Origin: CAZAJS01 sp964485635
GTDB lineage: Bacteria > Pseudomonadota > Gammaproteobacteria > Francisellales > Francisellaceae
Length of the DNA stretch: 14,927 bases
Reading direction: 5' to 3'
Assembly: GCA_964485635.1 (NCBI GenBank)
Contig: CAZAJS010000030.1
Location: forward strand, 1 to 14,927
In this document: positions 6,030 through 13,149 of the stretch, one piece after another
How the letters are laid out: each line of letters opens with the position of its first letter
Position numbering within the stretch: the stretch's first letter is position 1
Program-made: the position numbers and the translations under genes
Notes under the pieces: generated by a model
The model's database searches: none
The model's input: only the letters and a program-made list of their open reading frames with translations
Told to the model about the DNA's origin: nothing

Positions 6030-7121
6030 CTACTTTTTTGCATCAATTGCAACAATTGTTTCTGAGGTATCATCCGTTCCAGATTTTAAATAAGCAGCAT
6101 CCACTACTGTATCTAAAATCATATACTGACCTTTCATGCGCCAATTAAATCCCGCTGTACCATAGTCTCCACCACTACCTTTAACAACTGGAACAGGCAT
6201 ATCCGTATTATCATGTAAACTCTTTTCATCAAATTTGATATACGTTTGATGACCAGAGCTGAATACTTGAACGGGATACCAGGCCGGTGTCGAACCTTTA
6301 ACCATATGCCAATCATAATCAAAATTAACATCGGCCACATCAATATTTAAATCAGCTGCTTGTGATGAATCAGGTGGGGCGATATCTGTTGTTGACCCTG
6401 ACATGATATCACCCCCTGTTGGCTTTGGGCTAGCATCAGCACCTTGACCTGAAGTGAAATCTTTCAGCATAGAGCTTGGGTATCGCCATTTAACTGAAAC
6501 CATATATGAGTCACTATCCGTTGACTTTAATACTAAATGATACGTCCGTCGGTCTGTTGTTACAATCAAACTATTCGTTAACCCTGGCTTTTTAGGTTTA
6601 ACAAGTAAGTGACGGTACACATTATCTCCTTCACCACTGTAAGTCGAAGCTACCTGCCAACGCATTGTATCACCCGCGGCTTGTGAAATAATTTTCTCAC
6701 CTTTTTGTAGCCGAATATCTGTAATATTTAAAGGCGCTGTATAAATCGTATAAAGCGCCCCATCCATAAAGTCATAGGTCATCATTGAATTAAAAAAATC
6801 ACCTGAAGCTGGTGTCTGAATGGCTTTTTGATTCGCCTGTTTCGTCGCTTCTTCACCTGTTTTTTCATTTTTCTTAGCAACCTGCGGCTGACCTGTTGCC
6901 CCAGGAACAGGTTTAAGCTGCCCCGGAATAGGAATCGGCACATATTGAATTTTTGCTTGATCAGCATTTTGGCTTTTTGACTCGTCAACATCCTTGGCTT
7001 TTTCATAGCCGGCTGGCGCTGAGATATTCTGATCAGATTTTGCGTCATCAGTTGTCGCACAACCCGTGACAGATAAACTGCCTAGCAATAAACTATAGAG
7101 CGTTTTCATCGTGCGTTTCAT
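6030..7121 (-). CDS. trbG: T4SS outer-membrane core protein TrbG (VirB9 family), predicted lipoprotein
   Basis: VirB9/TrbG forms the outer-membrane core complex with VirB10. The 363-residue product begins with a lipoprotein signal peptide ending in the lipobox SVTGC, with Cys21 as the lipidated residue. Next comes a P/Q/K-rich linker (to about 115), an N-terminal beta domain (about 115-210, including YTAPLNITDIRLQ and the RHLLVKP and TDRRTYHLVLKS strands) and the C-terminal VirB9 beta-sandwich (about 255-355) with its NFDYDW, PVQVFSSGHQTYIKF and QYMILDTVVDAAYLKSG blocks. The product is longer than RP4 TrbG (about 300), mainly in the linker. In many systems a separate small lipoprotein (VirB7 or TrbH) anchors VirB9. 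None is visible here, and VirB9 itself carries the lipobox. The start at 7121 lies 2 bp after the trbF stop. A second in-frame ATG four codons later would leave the lipobox intact. Confidence 0.92.
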   Translation of the reverse strand: MKRTMKTLYSLLLGSLSVTGCATTDDAKSDQNISAPAGYEKAKDVDESKSQNADQAKIQYVPIPIPGQLKPVPGATGQPQVAKKNEKTGEEATKQANQKAIQTPASGDFFNSMMTYDFMDGALYTIYTAPLNITDIRLQKGEKIISQAAGDTMRWQVASTYSGEGDNVYRHLLVKPKKPGLTNSLIVTTDRRTYHLVLKSTDSDSYMVSVKWRYPSSMLKDFTSGQGADASPKPTGGDIMSGSTTDIAPPDSSQAADLNIDVADVNFDYDWHMVKGSTPAWYPVQVFSSGHQTYIKFDEKSLHDNTDMPVPVVKGSGGDYGTAGFNWRMKGQYMILDTVVDAAYLKSGTDDTSETIVAIDAKK

Positions 7122-7123
7122 CG

Positions 7124-7786
7124 TTATACAGACCCTTTTTTGTTAAATGAAAAGTAACCAATATGCAACCCTAAAGGGTTTTGCATCATTTGTTGTAACG
7201 TTTTTGGCGGTTGAATATTAGCTAAAGTAAATGTCCCATTATATAAAGATTCATCAATTTTATTTCCTTGGTTATCATACTGTTGAACCGTCCATGTCAC
7301 ATTAAAACTATTGTCACCGGTTTCATGAATGCTATCAATATGTGTTTGCACATTCTTATCCCCGATTTTTTGTAGTGGCTGATACGATTGATAAAATTCC
7401 TGCAATTGCTTTTTCGCTGGCCCAACCACTGCATCAATAGCTTTTTGCCACTGCGCATTAAGCACAACAGGATCTAGCGGAATATCAGTAATGTTTTTAA
7501 TAAACTGACCAACAAATGCCTGCTGTTGAGCCTTTGTTGGCTGATAAGCAATACCACTAGATCTGACATTAACAATCCGTTGGTCAGGTTTGACTTCTGC
7601 CACATATAAATGCGTTTTATTACGCATCGAAACCGTTGCTAAAACAACAATTAATCCGACACAAACAATGGCAAGTGCTAAGGCAATAACCATCCAATTA
7701 CGTGCTTGTATTTTTGCATGCCCAATCCGTTGTTCCCATTGTTCATAGGCCCGTTGATAGGCTGTTTTATTTTGATCATTTTCCAT
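7124..7786 (-). CDS. trbF: T4SS inner-membrane assembly protein TrbF (VirB8 family)
   Basis: VirB8/TrbF is a bitopic inner-membrane protein whose periplasmic NTF2-like domain nucleates assembly of the channel. From the chosen ATG (220 aa) the protein has a cytoplasmic N-terminus with AYQRAYEQWEQRIG, matching the TrbF 'Y..A..EW..R.G' signature. One membrane segment lies at about 32-53, followed by the family's HLYVAEVKPDQRI strand, a TDIPLDPVVLN segment (about 100-110, the TrbF 'RSLP-DPVV' region), the central WTVQQYDNQG strand, and the C-terminal NPLGLHIGYFSF motif that is strongly conserved in TrbF. An in-frame GTG at 7795 exists, but the ATG at 7786 has AGGTGA 6 nt upstream and gives the usual family N-terminus, so it is preferred. 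The gene overlaps the preceding 188-aa frame by 11 bp, which suggests coupled translation. Confidence 0.92.
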   Translation of the reverse strand: MENDQNKTAYQRAYEQWEQRIGHAKIQARNWMVIALALAIVCVGLIVVLATVSMRNKTHLYVAEVKPDQRIVNVRSSGIAYQPTKAQQQAFVGQFIKNITDIPLDPVVLNAQWQKAIDAVVGPAKKQLQEFYQSYQPLQKIGDKNVQTHIDSIHETGDNSFNVTWTVQQYDNQGNKIDESLYNGTFTLANIQPPKTLQQMMQNPLGLHIGYFSFNKKGSV

Positions 7787-8342
7787 GGTGATCACCTACT
7801 GGTTTCATTTGAAGTGTTTTAATCCGGATCATTTGAGGGTTTGTTTCTTTAGACACTTTTCCTTGCATTTGATAATGCTGCTGCCCAAGTGTCACATTTG
7901 CTGTCAACTGCCCTTGATCAACGGATAATTGATCAATATGTACGACCCCATCGTCGCTAACTCCGAATGCTTGATCCCACCCGTTTTGCTGTCTGTTTCG
8001 CCCTGCCATAAATAACCCTGTTAAAATTGTCTTTATCTGAGCATCAGGCAAATCAATCTGGTCTTGCAATAACACTGGATGATCCACTTGTTGCCCATTA
8101 GACAAAATTTCTGTTGCAATCACCCGATCTTTTTGAAGATATAGCATATCTGCTAAGAGGGCTAGAAGTATTAATGAAGCTACCACTAAGCAATAACTCA
8201 ACAATCTCCAAATATATGCTTTTTTTGTCCAATAACCAATCGGAAAGTCCCAATCTTGTTGCGCTTGGCAATAAGGCGTTTCTAACGAGCTATTTTGATA
8301 ATTTGGAACTTCTTTGCTAAACGGAAATTGCACTAATGCCAT
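7776..8342 (-). CDS. VirB8/TrbF-like bitopic inner-membrane protein, second and divergent copy
   Basis: This 188-residue protein lies between trbE and trbF, where RP4 has no gene. It has a cytoplasmic N-terminus, one membrane segment (about 46-68) and a periplasmic domain of about 120 residues. Its juxtamembrane stretch TPYCQAQQDWDFPIGYWTKKAYIWR (22-46) resembles the start of VirB8/TrbF proteins, including the next gene's AYQRAYEQWEQRIG, and the segment just after the membrane (IATEILSNGQQVDH) resembles the first TrbF periplasmic strand. The rest does not show the TrbF C-terminal NPLG motif, and the protein is about 30 residues shorter. I therefore propose a diverged VirB8-family paralogue that could form mixed assemblies with TrbF. 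This is inference: only the N-terminal third shows the resemblance. The start has a strong AGGAGG 5-6 nt upstream and directly abuts the trbE stop codon (TAAATG), so the gene is clearly translated. Confidence 0.7.
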   Translation of the reverse strand: MALVQFPFSKEVPNYQNSSLETPYCQAQQDWDFPIGYWTKKAYIWRLLSYCLVVASLILLALLADMLYLQKDRVIATEILSNGQQVDHPVLLQDQIDLPDAQIKTILTGLFMAGRNRQQNGWDQAFGVSDDGVVHIDQLSVDQGQLTANVTLGQQHYQMQGKVSKETNPQMIRIKTLQMKPVGDHHGK

Positions 8343-10784
8343 TTAACCCTCCTGCTTTGAATATTGTTTCACAATATCAATAGCCCAATGAAGGGATTTT
8401 GTTTCTAAATAATGTTCTACAAATGTTTCCGTACTATCTGATTGCTGATATAACTTCTCAATCAACTGTCTTTCTTGTGGTTTTGAGGCCGCACAGAAGG
8501 CTAAAGCTACCGGACCTAGCCCTAAGTCAAATAAACAGTTACCTTTTTGGGACTGGAAATAATATTGACTTGCTGGCCGCGCATGACTCAAAATTTGAAT
8601 TTGGCGAGCATTCAAACCAAAATTCTCATAACCTTTAGCAACAGTTGGTTCAAGGGCTCTGTCATTTGGCAAAAAGATACGTGAAGGGCATGATTCATTT
8701 AACGCTGAAACAAGCGGTGAATTTAACGCATCATCAACGGATTGTGTCGCAAATACAACAGATACATTTTTCTTCCGTAAAGTTTTTAACCATTCTTTAA
8801 TTTTTGTTGCAAACATAGGGTGATCTAAAAACAACCACGCTTCATCAAGAATCATTAATGTTGGTTCGCCAGTAAATCGCTTTTCTAATACATGGAAGAT
8901 ATATGACAGAACAGGCGCTGTCACCTTAGGCATGTTCATGACTTTTTCCATTTCAAAACACTGCCAATGATGTTGATCAAAAACCGCATCATCACAATCA
9001 AGTATTTCTCCATATGGACCGCCTAAAACATAAGCATCAAGGGTTACACGTAATTTTCGATCTTGAATAAAAGAACGCAACCCCGTTAATGTGCGCTGTT
9101 TTTGTGGCATGGTTGATAAATTATTTAAGGCATTCCAAATAGCTTCTTTAATCTCTGGGGTGATTGTCACATTTTCATTTTCAAAAAGCCCAATCACCCA
9201 GTCTTGTGCCCAAACGCGCTCTTGCATCTGATCGATATCTGCCAGCGGCTGGAATACCAAACCACCTGAACCAATATCACCAACTTCATAAAACTGACCA
9301 CCAACACCACAAGTCAAACCATAAAAACTTGCCCCTTTATCAAAAATAAACACTTGGGCTGACTGATAACGCAAAAATTGTGCTGCCATGACATTTAATA
9401 AGACAGATTTACCCGCACCTGTTGGTCCAAGAATCATTTGGTGGCCGACATCATTAATATGATTCGAAAGACGAAATGGCGTATTGCCAGCCGTCCTAGC
9501 ATAAAGCAATGGCGGACCATTTAAATGTTTGTTATAAGCCGGTCCTGCCCAAACAGCTGAAAAAGGAATCAAATGCGCTAAGTTTAAACTATGCATTAAT
9601 GGCATGCGCACATTGGCACTGGCATGCCCCGGCAGTGAGGATAGCCAAGCTTCAACGGCATTCACCGTTTCAACAATCGTGACAAACCCAAGACCATTAA
9701 TGACACGTTCGACCTCGCGCTGTTTTTGATAAACACGCTCTAAATCCTCGTCCCACACCGTTACAGTTGCCGTATAGTAACCAAAAGACACCAAGTCTTC
9801 AGATAGCTCTTGCAGTGCTTGATCGGCATCAGCTGACTTTTGAACCGCTGCATTATCAACCATGGCACTTTCGCCTTTTGAAAACATTTCTTTAATTAAC
9901 GTCAAACCACCTTTGCGTTTAGCAAACCATTGACGCTTGTAACTTTTTAATGCTTTTTCAGCATCATCTTTATCCAATGGGATAAATCGTGTCACCCACC
10001 GGTATGGCATCGGCAAATGGTTTAGCTGATCTAAAATAGCCGGTACAGAACTCGTTGGAAACGATTGAATTGAAATTGTTTTAATATAGTGTTTGCCTAA
10101 CTTTGGCTCTAGGCCTCCAACAAGCGGTGTATCAGCTAATACACCATCAAGATAGCTCGGTGTATCAGGCACGCGTACAGTTTGATATTTATCAGAAATA
10201 CAATTATGTAAATAGGTCAAGGTGGCAACATCACTTAACTCTTTGACCTCATACATATAATCTTTCATAATATCAAACAATTGGTTAACAATTGTTTTAA
10301 AGTGTTGCAATAATTTTTTATAGCCATCTGCTTGACTATCATCTGCTTGGTTTTGTTTACGAACAAAAATCCCTGATAATTTTGACACAGTTTCTCGTGG
10401 CGGCAAGTATTGAAAAGTAATAAAATACTCACTTTCATAATGAGCCTCTTCGCGCTCAAACATATCTTTGCGCTCTAAATCAATAAGCCAACTAACTGGG
10501 TCAGGAAAATGGTTATCTGTTGGATAACTTTTTGCAGGTTTCCGTCTTGCCTCTATATACATTGCCCAACCAGAACCCAACCGCTTTAAGGTATTATTCA
10601 AGCGCGCGGTTATCGAGACTAACTGTTGCTGCGTTGATGACTCTAGATCAGGGCCTCGAAATTTTAATGTTTTTTGAAAAGAACCATCTTTATTTAAGAT
10701 CACCCCCTGATCGATCAAGCACGCCCAAGGCAATAAATCTGTAATATGATTCGGTCTTTTCTTAAATTCACGCAAATTTAGCAT
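8343..10784 (-). CDS. trbE: T4SS ATPase TrbE (VirB4 family)
   Basis: VirB4/TrbE is the large inner-membrane-associated ATPase of type IV secretion systems, required for pilus biogenesis and substrate transfer. The 813-residue product has the full family layout: an N-terminal CagE/TrbE domain (about 1-400, opening with LPWACLIDQGVILNKDGSFQ), then the RecA-like domain with Walker A GPTGAGKS (453-460), the FIFDKGASFYGL strand (479-490), Walker B LMILDEAW (643-650) and the ATQSVDD motif (679-685). The length matches TrbE (about 815-850). The C-terminus ends at the usual position. Translation probably follows from trbD by coupling, as only 3 bp separate the two and no good Shine-Dalgarno is visible at the start. 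All nucleotide-binding residues are intact, so the motor looks functional. Confidence 0.96.
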   Translation of the reverse strand: MLNLREFKKRPNHITDLLPWACLIDQGVILNKDGSFQKTLKFRGPDLESSTQQQLVSITARLNNTLKRLGSGWAMYIEARRKPAKSYPTDNHFPDPVSWLIDLERKDMFEREEAHYESEYFITFQYLPPRETVSKLSGIFVRKQNQADDSQADGYKKLLQHFKTIVNQLFDIMKDYMYEVKELSDVATLTYLHNCISDKYQTVRVPDTPSYLDGVLADTPLVGGLEPKLGKHYIKTISIQSFPTSSVPAILDQLNHLPMPYRWVTRFIPLDKDDAEKALKSYKRQWFAKRKGGLTLIKEMFSKGESAMVDNAAVQKSADADQALQELSEDLVSFGYYTATVTVWDEDLERVYQKQREVERVINGLGFVTIVETVNAVEAWLSSLPGHASANVRMPLMHSLNLAHLIPFSAVWAGPAYNKHLNGPPLLYARTAGNTPFRLSNHINDVGHQMILGPTGAGKSVLLNVMAAQFLRYQSAQVFIFDKGASFYGLTCGVGGQFYEVGDIGSGGLVFQPLADIDQMQERVWAQDWVIGLFENENVTITPEIKEAIWNALNNLSTMPQKQRTLTGLRSFIQDRKLRVTLDAYVLGGPYGEILDCDDAVFDQHHWQCFEMEKVMNMPKVTAPVLSYIFHVLEKRFTGEPTLMILDEAWLFLDHPMFATKIKEWLKTLRKKNVSVVFATQSVDDALNSPLVSALNESCPSRIFLPNDRALEPTVAKGYENFGLNARQIQILSHARPASQYYFQSQKGNCLFDLGLGPVALAFCAASKPQERQLIEKLYQQSDSTETFVEHYLETKSLHWAIDIVKQYSKQEG

Positions 10785-10787
10785 AGT

Positions 10788-11042
10788 TTACACATCATAA
10801 TAGCTTTTTTTCTTAATGTGGCGCACCATGACCTGGAAAAATTGAGGATCTTTCTTCGTCATCAATAAAGCAATCACATGCACAATAATAAAAATAGGAA
10901 TCCCATACCAAGAATGCATTCCTAAAATAATCGCCGCAGCTAAGGTAGCATTCAAAATAAAAAACTGCCGAGGCACCCCTGCAGTAAAAAGTTGTGATGT
11001 TAATGAGTTATGAACTCTTATTGAAAAGCCTTCAACTGCCAT
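10788..11042 (-). CDS. trbD: T4SS inner-membrane protein TrbD (VirB3 family)
   Basis: VirB3/TrbD is a short inner-membrane protein that works with VirB4 in pilus assembly. The 84-residue product is of normal length. It shows the N-terminal family pattern IRVHNSLTSQLFTAGVPR (8-25), equivalent to 'P.h.sL..p....G.pR' in VirB3/TrbD, then one or two closely spaced hydrophobic segments (about 27-40 and 47-61) and a basic C-terminal tail with DPQFFQVMVRH (65-75). The start overlaps the trbC stop by one base (TAATG), with a G-rich Shine-Dalgarno (AGGGGTGG) within the end of trbC. The assignment is supported by both the motif and its position between the pilin and VirB4 genes. Confidence 0.93.
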   Translation of the reverse strand: MAVEGFSIRVHNSLTSQLFTAGVPRQFFILNATLAAAIILGMHSWYGIPIFIIVHVIALLMTKKDPQFFQVMVRHIKKKSYYDV

Positions 11043-11380
11043 TAAAAGGCCACCCCTGATGAAGCGCCAAATAAATTGGCAACAAGACTACCTGCTGTAA
11101 AGGCAATTCCTAATCCAAACACAATCTGGAAAAGTTTACGAACCCCAGAACCACCTTCTCCAAAAGCAATCCCCAATCCAGCAATGACAATCACAATAAC
11201 ACCTAACATTTGGGCAACTGGCCCTGAAATTAAGTCAACAATTTGCTGTATTGGTCCTGTGAAATCTTGAAAGGCATCCGGCGTTTGCTCAGCCGCTTGC
11301 CCGACTCCTACTGTCAATAAAGCCATTAAAGCACCGATGACAACCTTTTTAAGTCGATTAACCATTCTTACTGTTTGCAT
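11042..11380 (-). CDS. trbC: T4SS pilin precursor TrbC (VirB2 family)
   Basis: TrbC/VirB2 is the major subunit of the conjugative or T-pilus. The 112-residue precursor has a basic N-terminus, a long signal sequence and a likely cleavage site after GQAA (residue 30). Mature pilin features follow: an amphipathic first part (31-52), a first membrane helix (about 55-73) ending in IAFGEGGSG, a short basic cytoplasmic loop (VRK, 80-82) and a second membrane helix (about 84-103). The C-terminal residues LFGASSGVAF could be a processing site. RP4 TrbC is trimmed by TraF at a Gly followed by a short tail and then cyclised. Here Gly109 followed by VAF would be comparable, but that is inference. The start at 11380 has an AAGGGG Shine-Dalgarno 5 nt upstream; an ATG five codons later lacks one. 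It is the first gene of the operon. Confidence 0.93.
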   Translation of the reverse strand: MQTVRMVNRLKKVVIGALMALLTVGVGQAAEQTPDAFQDFTGPIQQIVDLISGPVAQMLGVIVIVIAGLGIAFGEGGSGVRKLFQIVFGLGIAFTAGSLVANLFGASSGVAF

Positions 11381-11412
11381 AGAAACCCCTTCGTTATTAA
11401 TTAACCAAATTT

Positions 11413-11454
11413 AACTGATTCAGTTTATACTACAATATTTCATTAATAAATCAA
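11413..11454 (-). promoter_or_regulatory. Candidate trb operon promoter with overlapping palindrome (possible operator)
   Basis: On the minus strand, TATAAA (11429-11424, 5/6 match to the -10) lies 19 bp downstream of TTGATT (11454-11449, 4/6 match to the -35). The start point would fall about 11417, some 37 nt before the trbC ATG. A perfect 13-bp inverted repeat, AACTGA-T-TCAGTT on the plus strand (11413-11425), overlaps the last bases of the -10 and the start point, a classic operator position. The spacer is longer than ideal, so the promoter may be weak or need an activator. The half-site AACTG/CAGTT is also partly seen around the pilM -10 with different spacing. No regulator gene is present in the window. 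Confidence 0.42.
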
Positions 11455-11523
11455 GTCTAAAACACCACCCCCTCACTTAAATCCACTTATTGTCATTAAT
11501 TCATAATATCAATCAATGATGAT

Positions 11524-11552
11524 TTGAAAGATTTTTTAATTTCGGCTAAACT
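11524..11552 (+). promoter_or_regulatory. Candidate sigma70 promoter for adk
   Basis: TTGAAA (11524-11529, 5/6 match to the -35) and TAAACT (11547-11552, 4/6 match to the -10) are separated by exactly 17 bp. The start point would be about 11559, giving a leader of about 29 nt that contains the AAAGGA Shine-Dalgarno (11574-11579). The rest of the 207-bp gap between trbC and adk is A/T-rich apart from a C-rich patch at about 11464-11473. I see no further gene in it. Confidence 0.5.
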
Positions 11553-11587
11553 TGAATTTTTCTAATCAATAACAAAGGATGATAACC

Positions 11588-12244
11588 ATGCGTCTTATTC
11601 TTCTTGGCCCGCCTGGTGCAGGTAAAGGCACTCAAGCAGAAACCCTATCCGAACAATTAAACATTGCTCATATTTCAACAGGTGATATGCTGCGACAAAC
11701 CATCAAAAGTGGTTCAGAAACGGGCAAAAAATTAAAAACGATTCTTGACCAAGGCCAATTAGTCCCTGATGATTTTATTATGCAAATTGTCAAAGAGCGC
11801 CTGGAACAACCTGATTGCAAAAATGGTTATATCTTAGATGGCATCCCTCGGACCATTGGCCAAGCACAAGCACTTGATCAGGCTAGCATTCAAATTGACG
11901 CCATTGTTGAAATCCATGTACCTGATGATGTATTAATTGAGCGCTTAACGGGTCGACGCATCCACCCAGAATCAGGGCGAACTTATCATACGACTTTCAA
12001 CCCTCCTCAACAAGCTGGTTATGATGATATCACTGGTCAACCATTAGTCCAACGCGATGATGACAAGCCAGATACAGTCAAAAAACGCTTATCAGTTTAT
12101 CATGAACAAACAGCGCAATTGATTGACTTTTACCAAAACAAGTCACCCAACCAATATCATCCAGCTTATGTTAAAATTGATGGACAACAATCCGTTGGTG
12201 CGGTCACCGAGTCAATTCTCAATGCATTAAAGCCACTTCAATAA
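11588..12244 (+). CDS. adk: Adenylate kinase
   Basis: This enzyme catalyses the reversible reaction ATP + AMP to 2 ADP in the cytoplasm and sets the adenylate energy charge. It has 218 residues, normal for the long bacterial form. Visible elements are the P-loop GPPGAGKGT (7-15), the AMP-binding STGDMLR segment (30-36), DGIPRT (84-89, where most homologues have DGFPRT) and a long LID (about 121-160) beginning GRRIHPESGRTYH and containing FNPP and the DDITGQPL block. The LID lacks the four-cysteine zinc motif, as in enterobacterial Adk. The start is set at 11588 because it yields the conserved MRLILLG N-terminus and has AAAGGA 8 nt upstream. The upstream in-frame ATG at 11579 lies inside that Shine-Dalgarno. 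The gene is alone on its strand, with the secretion operon divergent on one side and rdgC convergent on the other, 8 bp away. Confidence 0.98.
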   Translation: MRLILLGPPGAGKGTQAETLSEQLNIAHISTGDMLRQTIKSGSETGKKLKTILDQGQLVPDDFIMQIVKERLEQPDCKNGYILDGIPRTIGQAQALDQASIQIDAIVEIHVPDDVLIERLTGRRIHPESGRTYHTTFNPPQQAGYDDITGQPLVQRDDDKPDTVKKRLSVYHEQTAQLIDFYQNKSPNQYHPAYVKIDGQQSVGAVTESILNALKPLQ

Positions 12245-12252
12245 ATAATGTA

Positions 12253-13149
12253 TTAATCTGCGCGTTTTGAACAGCGTTCAACCATATGTTTTATATCGTC
12301 AATAAATGCTGTTAAATACTGAGAAAATAAAACACTTGCCTCTTCAAATGATTGTTCTTTTTGTTCGGCCGTTGTTTGTCGCGATTTAAACTGTTTAATC
12401 GCAAAGTCACTTGTTAAGGCGACATCAACACTGTCTCGCCATGTAAAACTCAACTGGCTGACCTGTTTACCTTCTTGTAACAACGCCTGTATTTCATTGG
12501 CAAATAAATCTTGGTTCCGACAGCGTATCACACTATCATTATTCGGATCCTCTAATACGCAAGTATGACCTATTTCAATGGTATCATCAACGTAAACCTG
12601 CTGTAGTAACCAATCTCTCCACATCAAGGCTAACCCATCGAAAACCAGTGGCGTTAACTTCAAACGACCAAAACATTGGCGCAATAACCCTGTGACTTGC
12701 TCAATCTGACTAACAACAGTTGTATTAATACATAAACGTTGTTGCTTTGTATCAATCATGGCATCAATATCACGATTTTTAACAAAGGCTTGCTTGAGCA
12801 ATTCATGATGAACCTGCTCTTTGATTTGTTGCTGTTGGGCTTTGGTAATGGATGCTTCACCTTGAGCTTTTAATTTAGCAATACGTGACTCAACAGCTTG
12901 ACGCAATACCACTGTTGGGACAATACGTTCTTGGATGCGCAATGTGAACCAATAACAGTGATTAGCAACCTTGACTAAAGCTTCATTCTGGTCAGTTGAC
13001 TCTGGCGGTACCCAGCCCATTGTTTTAGGCGTTATTGAGTCACATGGGACGAAAGGATAGGCTGCTAAGGCATTGTCAAATGCAGCAACATCCTGATAAA
13101 AACCATCATCAGATAAATGCCCTATGAATACTTGATTAAACCAACTCAT
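12253..13149 (-). CDS. rdgC: Recombination-associated nucleoid protein RdgC
   Basis: RdgC forms a ring-shaped dimer around double-stranded DNA and modulates RecA activity; it is a nucleoid-associated protein in proteobacteria. The 298-residue product matches the E. coli protein (about 303) along its length. It has the WF start, FVPCDSITPKTMGWVPP (33-49, against the family's 'FTPCgsqd..kmGWVPP'), the EERIVP/LRQAVESRIAKLKAQ region (about 74-95), LLRQCFGRLKLTPL (about 155-168), an IRCRNQDLFANEI block (about 208-220) with the conserved 'R.k.QdL...EI' pattern, and the helical C-terminus. The start overlaps the bamD stop (ATGA) and has a strong GGAGG 7 nt upstream, so it is co-transcribed with bamD. 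That neighbourhood differs from E. coli, where rdgC stands elsewhere. Confidence 0.95.
   Translation of the reverse strand: MSWFNQVFIGHLSDDGFYQDVAAFDNALAAYPFVPCDSITPKTMGWVPPESTDQNEALVKVANHCYWFTLRIQERIVPTVVLRQAVESRIAKLKAQGEASITKAQQQQIKEQVHHELLKQAFVKNRDIDAMIDTKQQRLCINTTVVSQIEQVTGLLRQCFGRLKLTPLVFDGLALMWRDWLLQQVYVDDTIEIGHTCVLEDPNNDSVIRCRNQDLFANEIQALLQEGKQVSQLSFTWRDSVDVALTSDFAIKQFKSRQTTAEQKEQSFEEASVLFSQYLTAFIDDIKHMVERCSKRAD

Noticed and set aside
7787..7795. GTG start for trbF three codons upstream
   Set aside because: The ATG at 7786 has AGGTGA at the proper distance, and the GTG lies within that element.
1824..11380. An integrative conjugative element with attachment sites
   Set aside because: No integrase, relaxase, tRNA gene or flanking direct repeats are visible in the window; the flanks are core genes.
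11579..11587. Earlier ATG start for adk giving three extra residues
   Set aside because: That ATG overlaps the AAAGGA Shine-Dalgarno; the ATG at 11588 gives the conserved MRLILLG start.
12230..12260. Bidirectional terminator between the convergent adk and rdgC
   Set aside because: The gap is only 8 bp and A/T-rich with no GC-rich inverted repeat; I cannot support a hairpin terminator.
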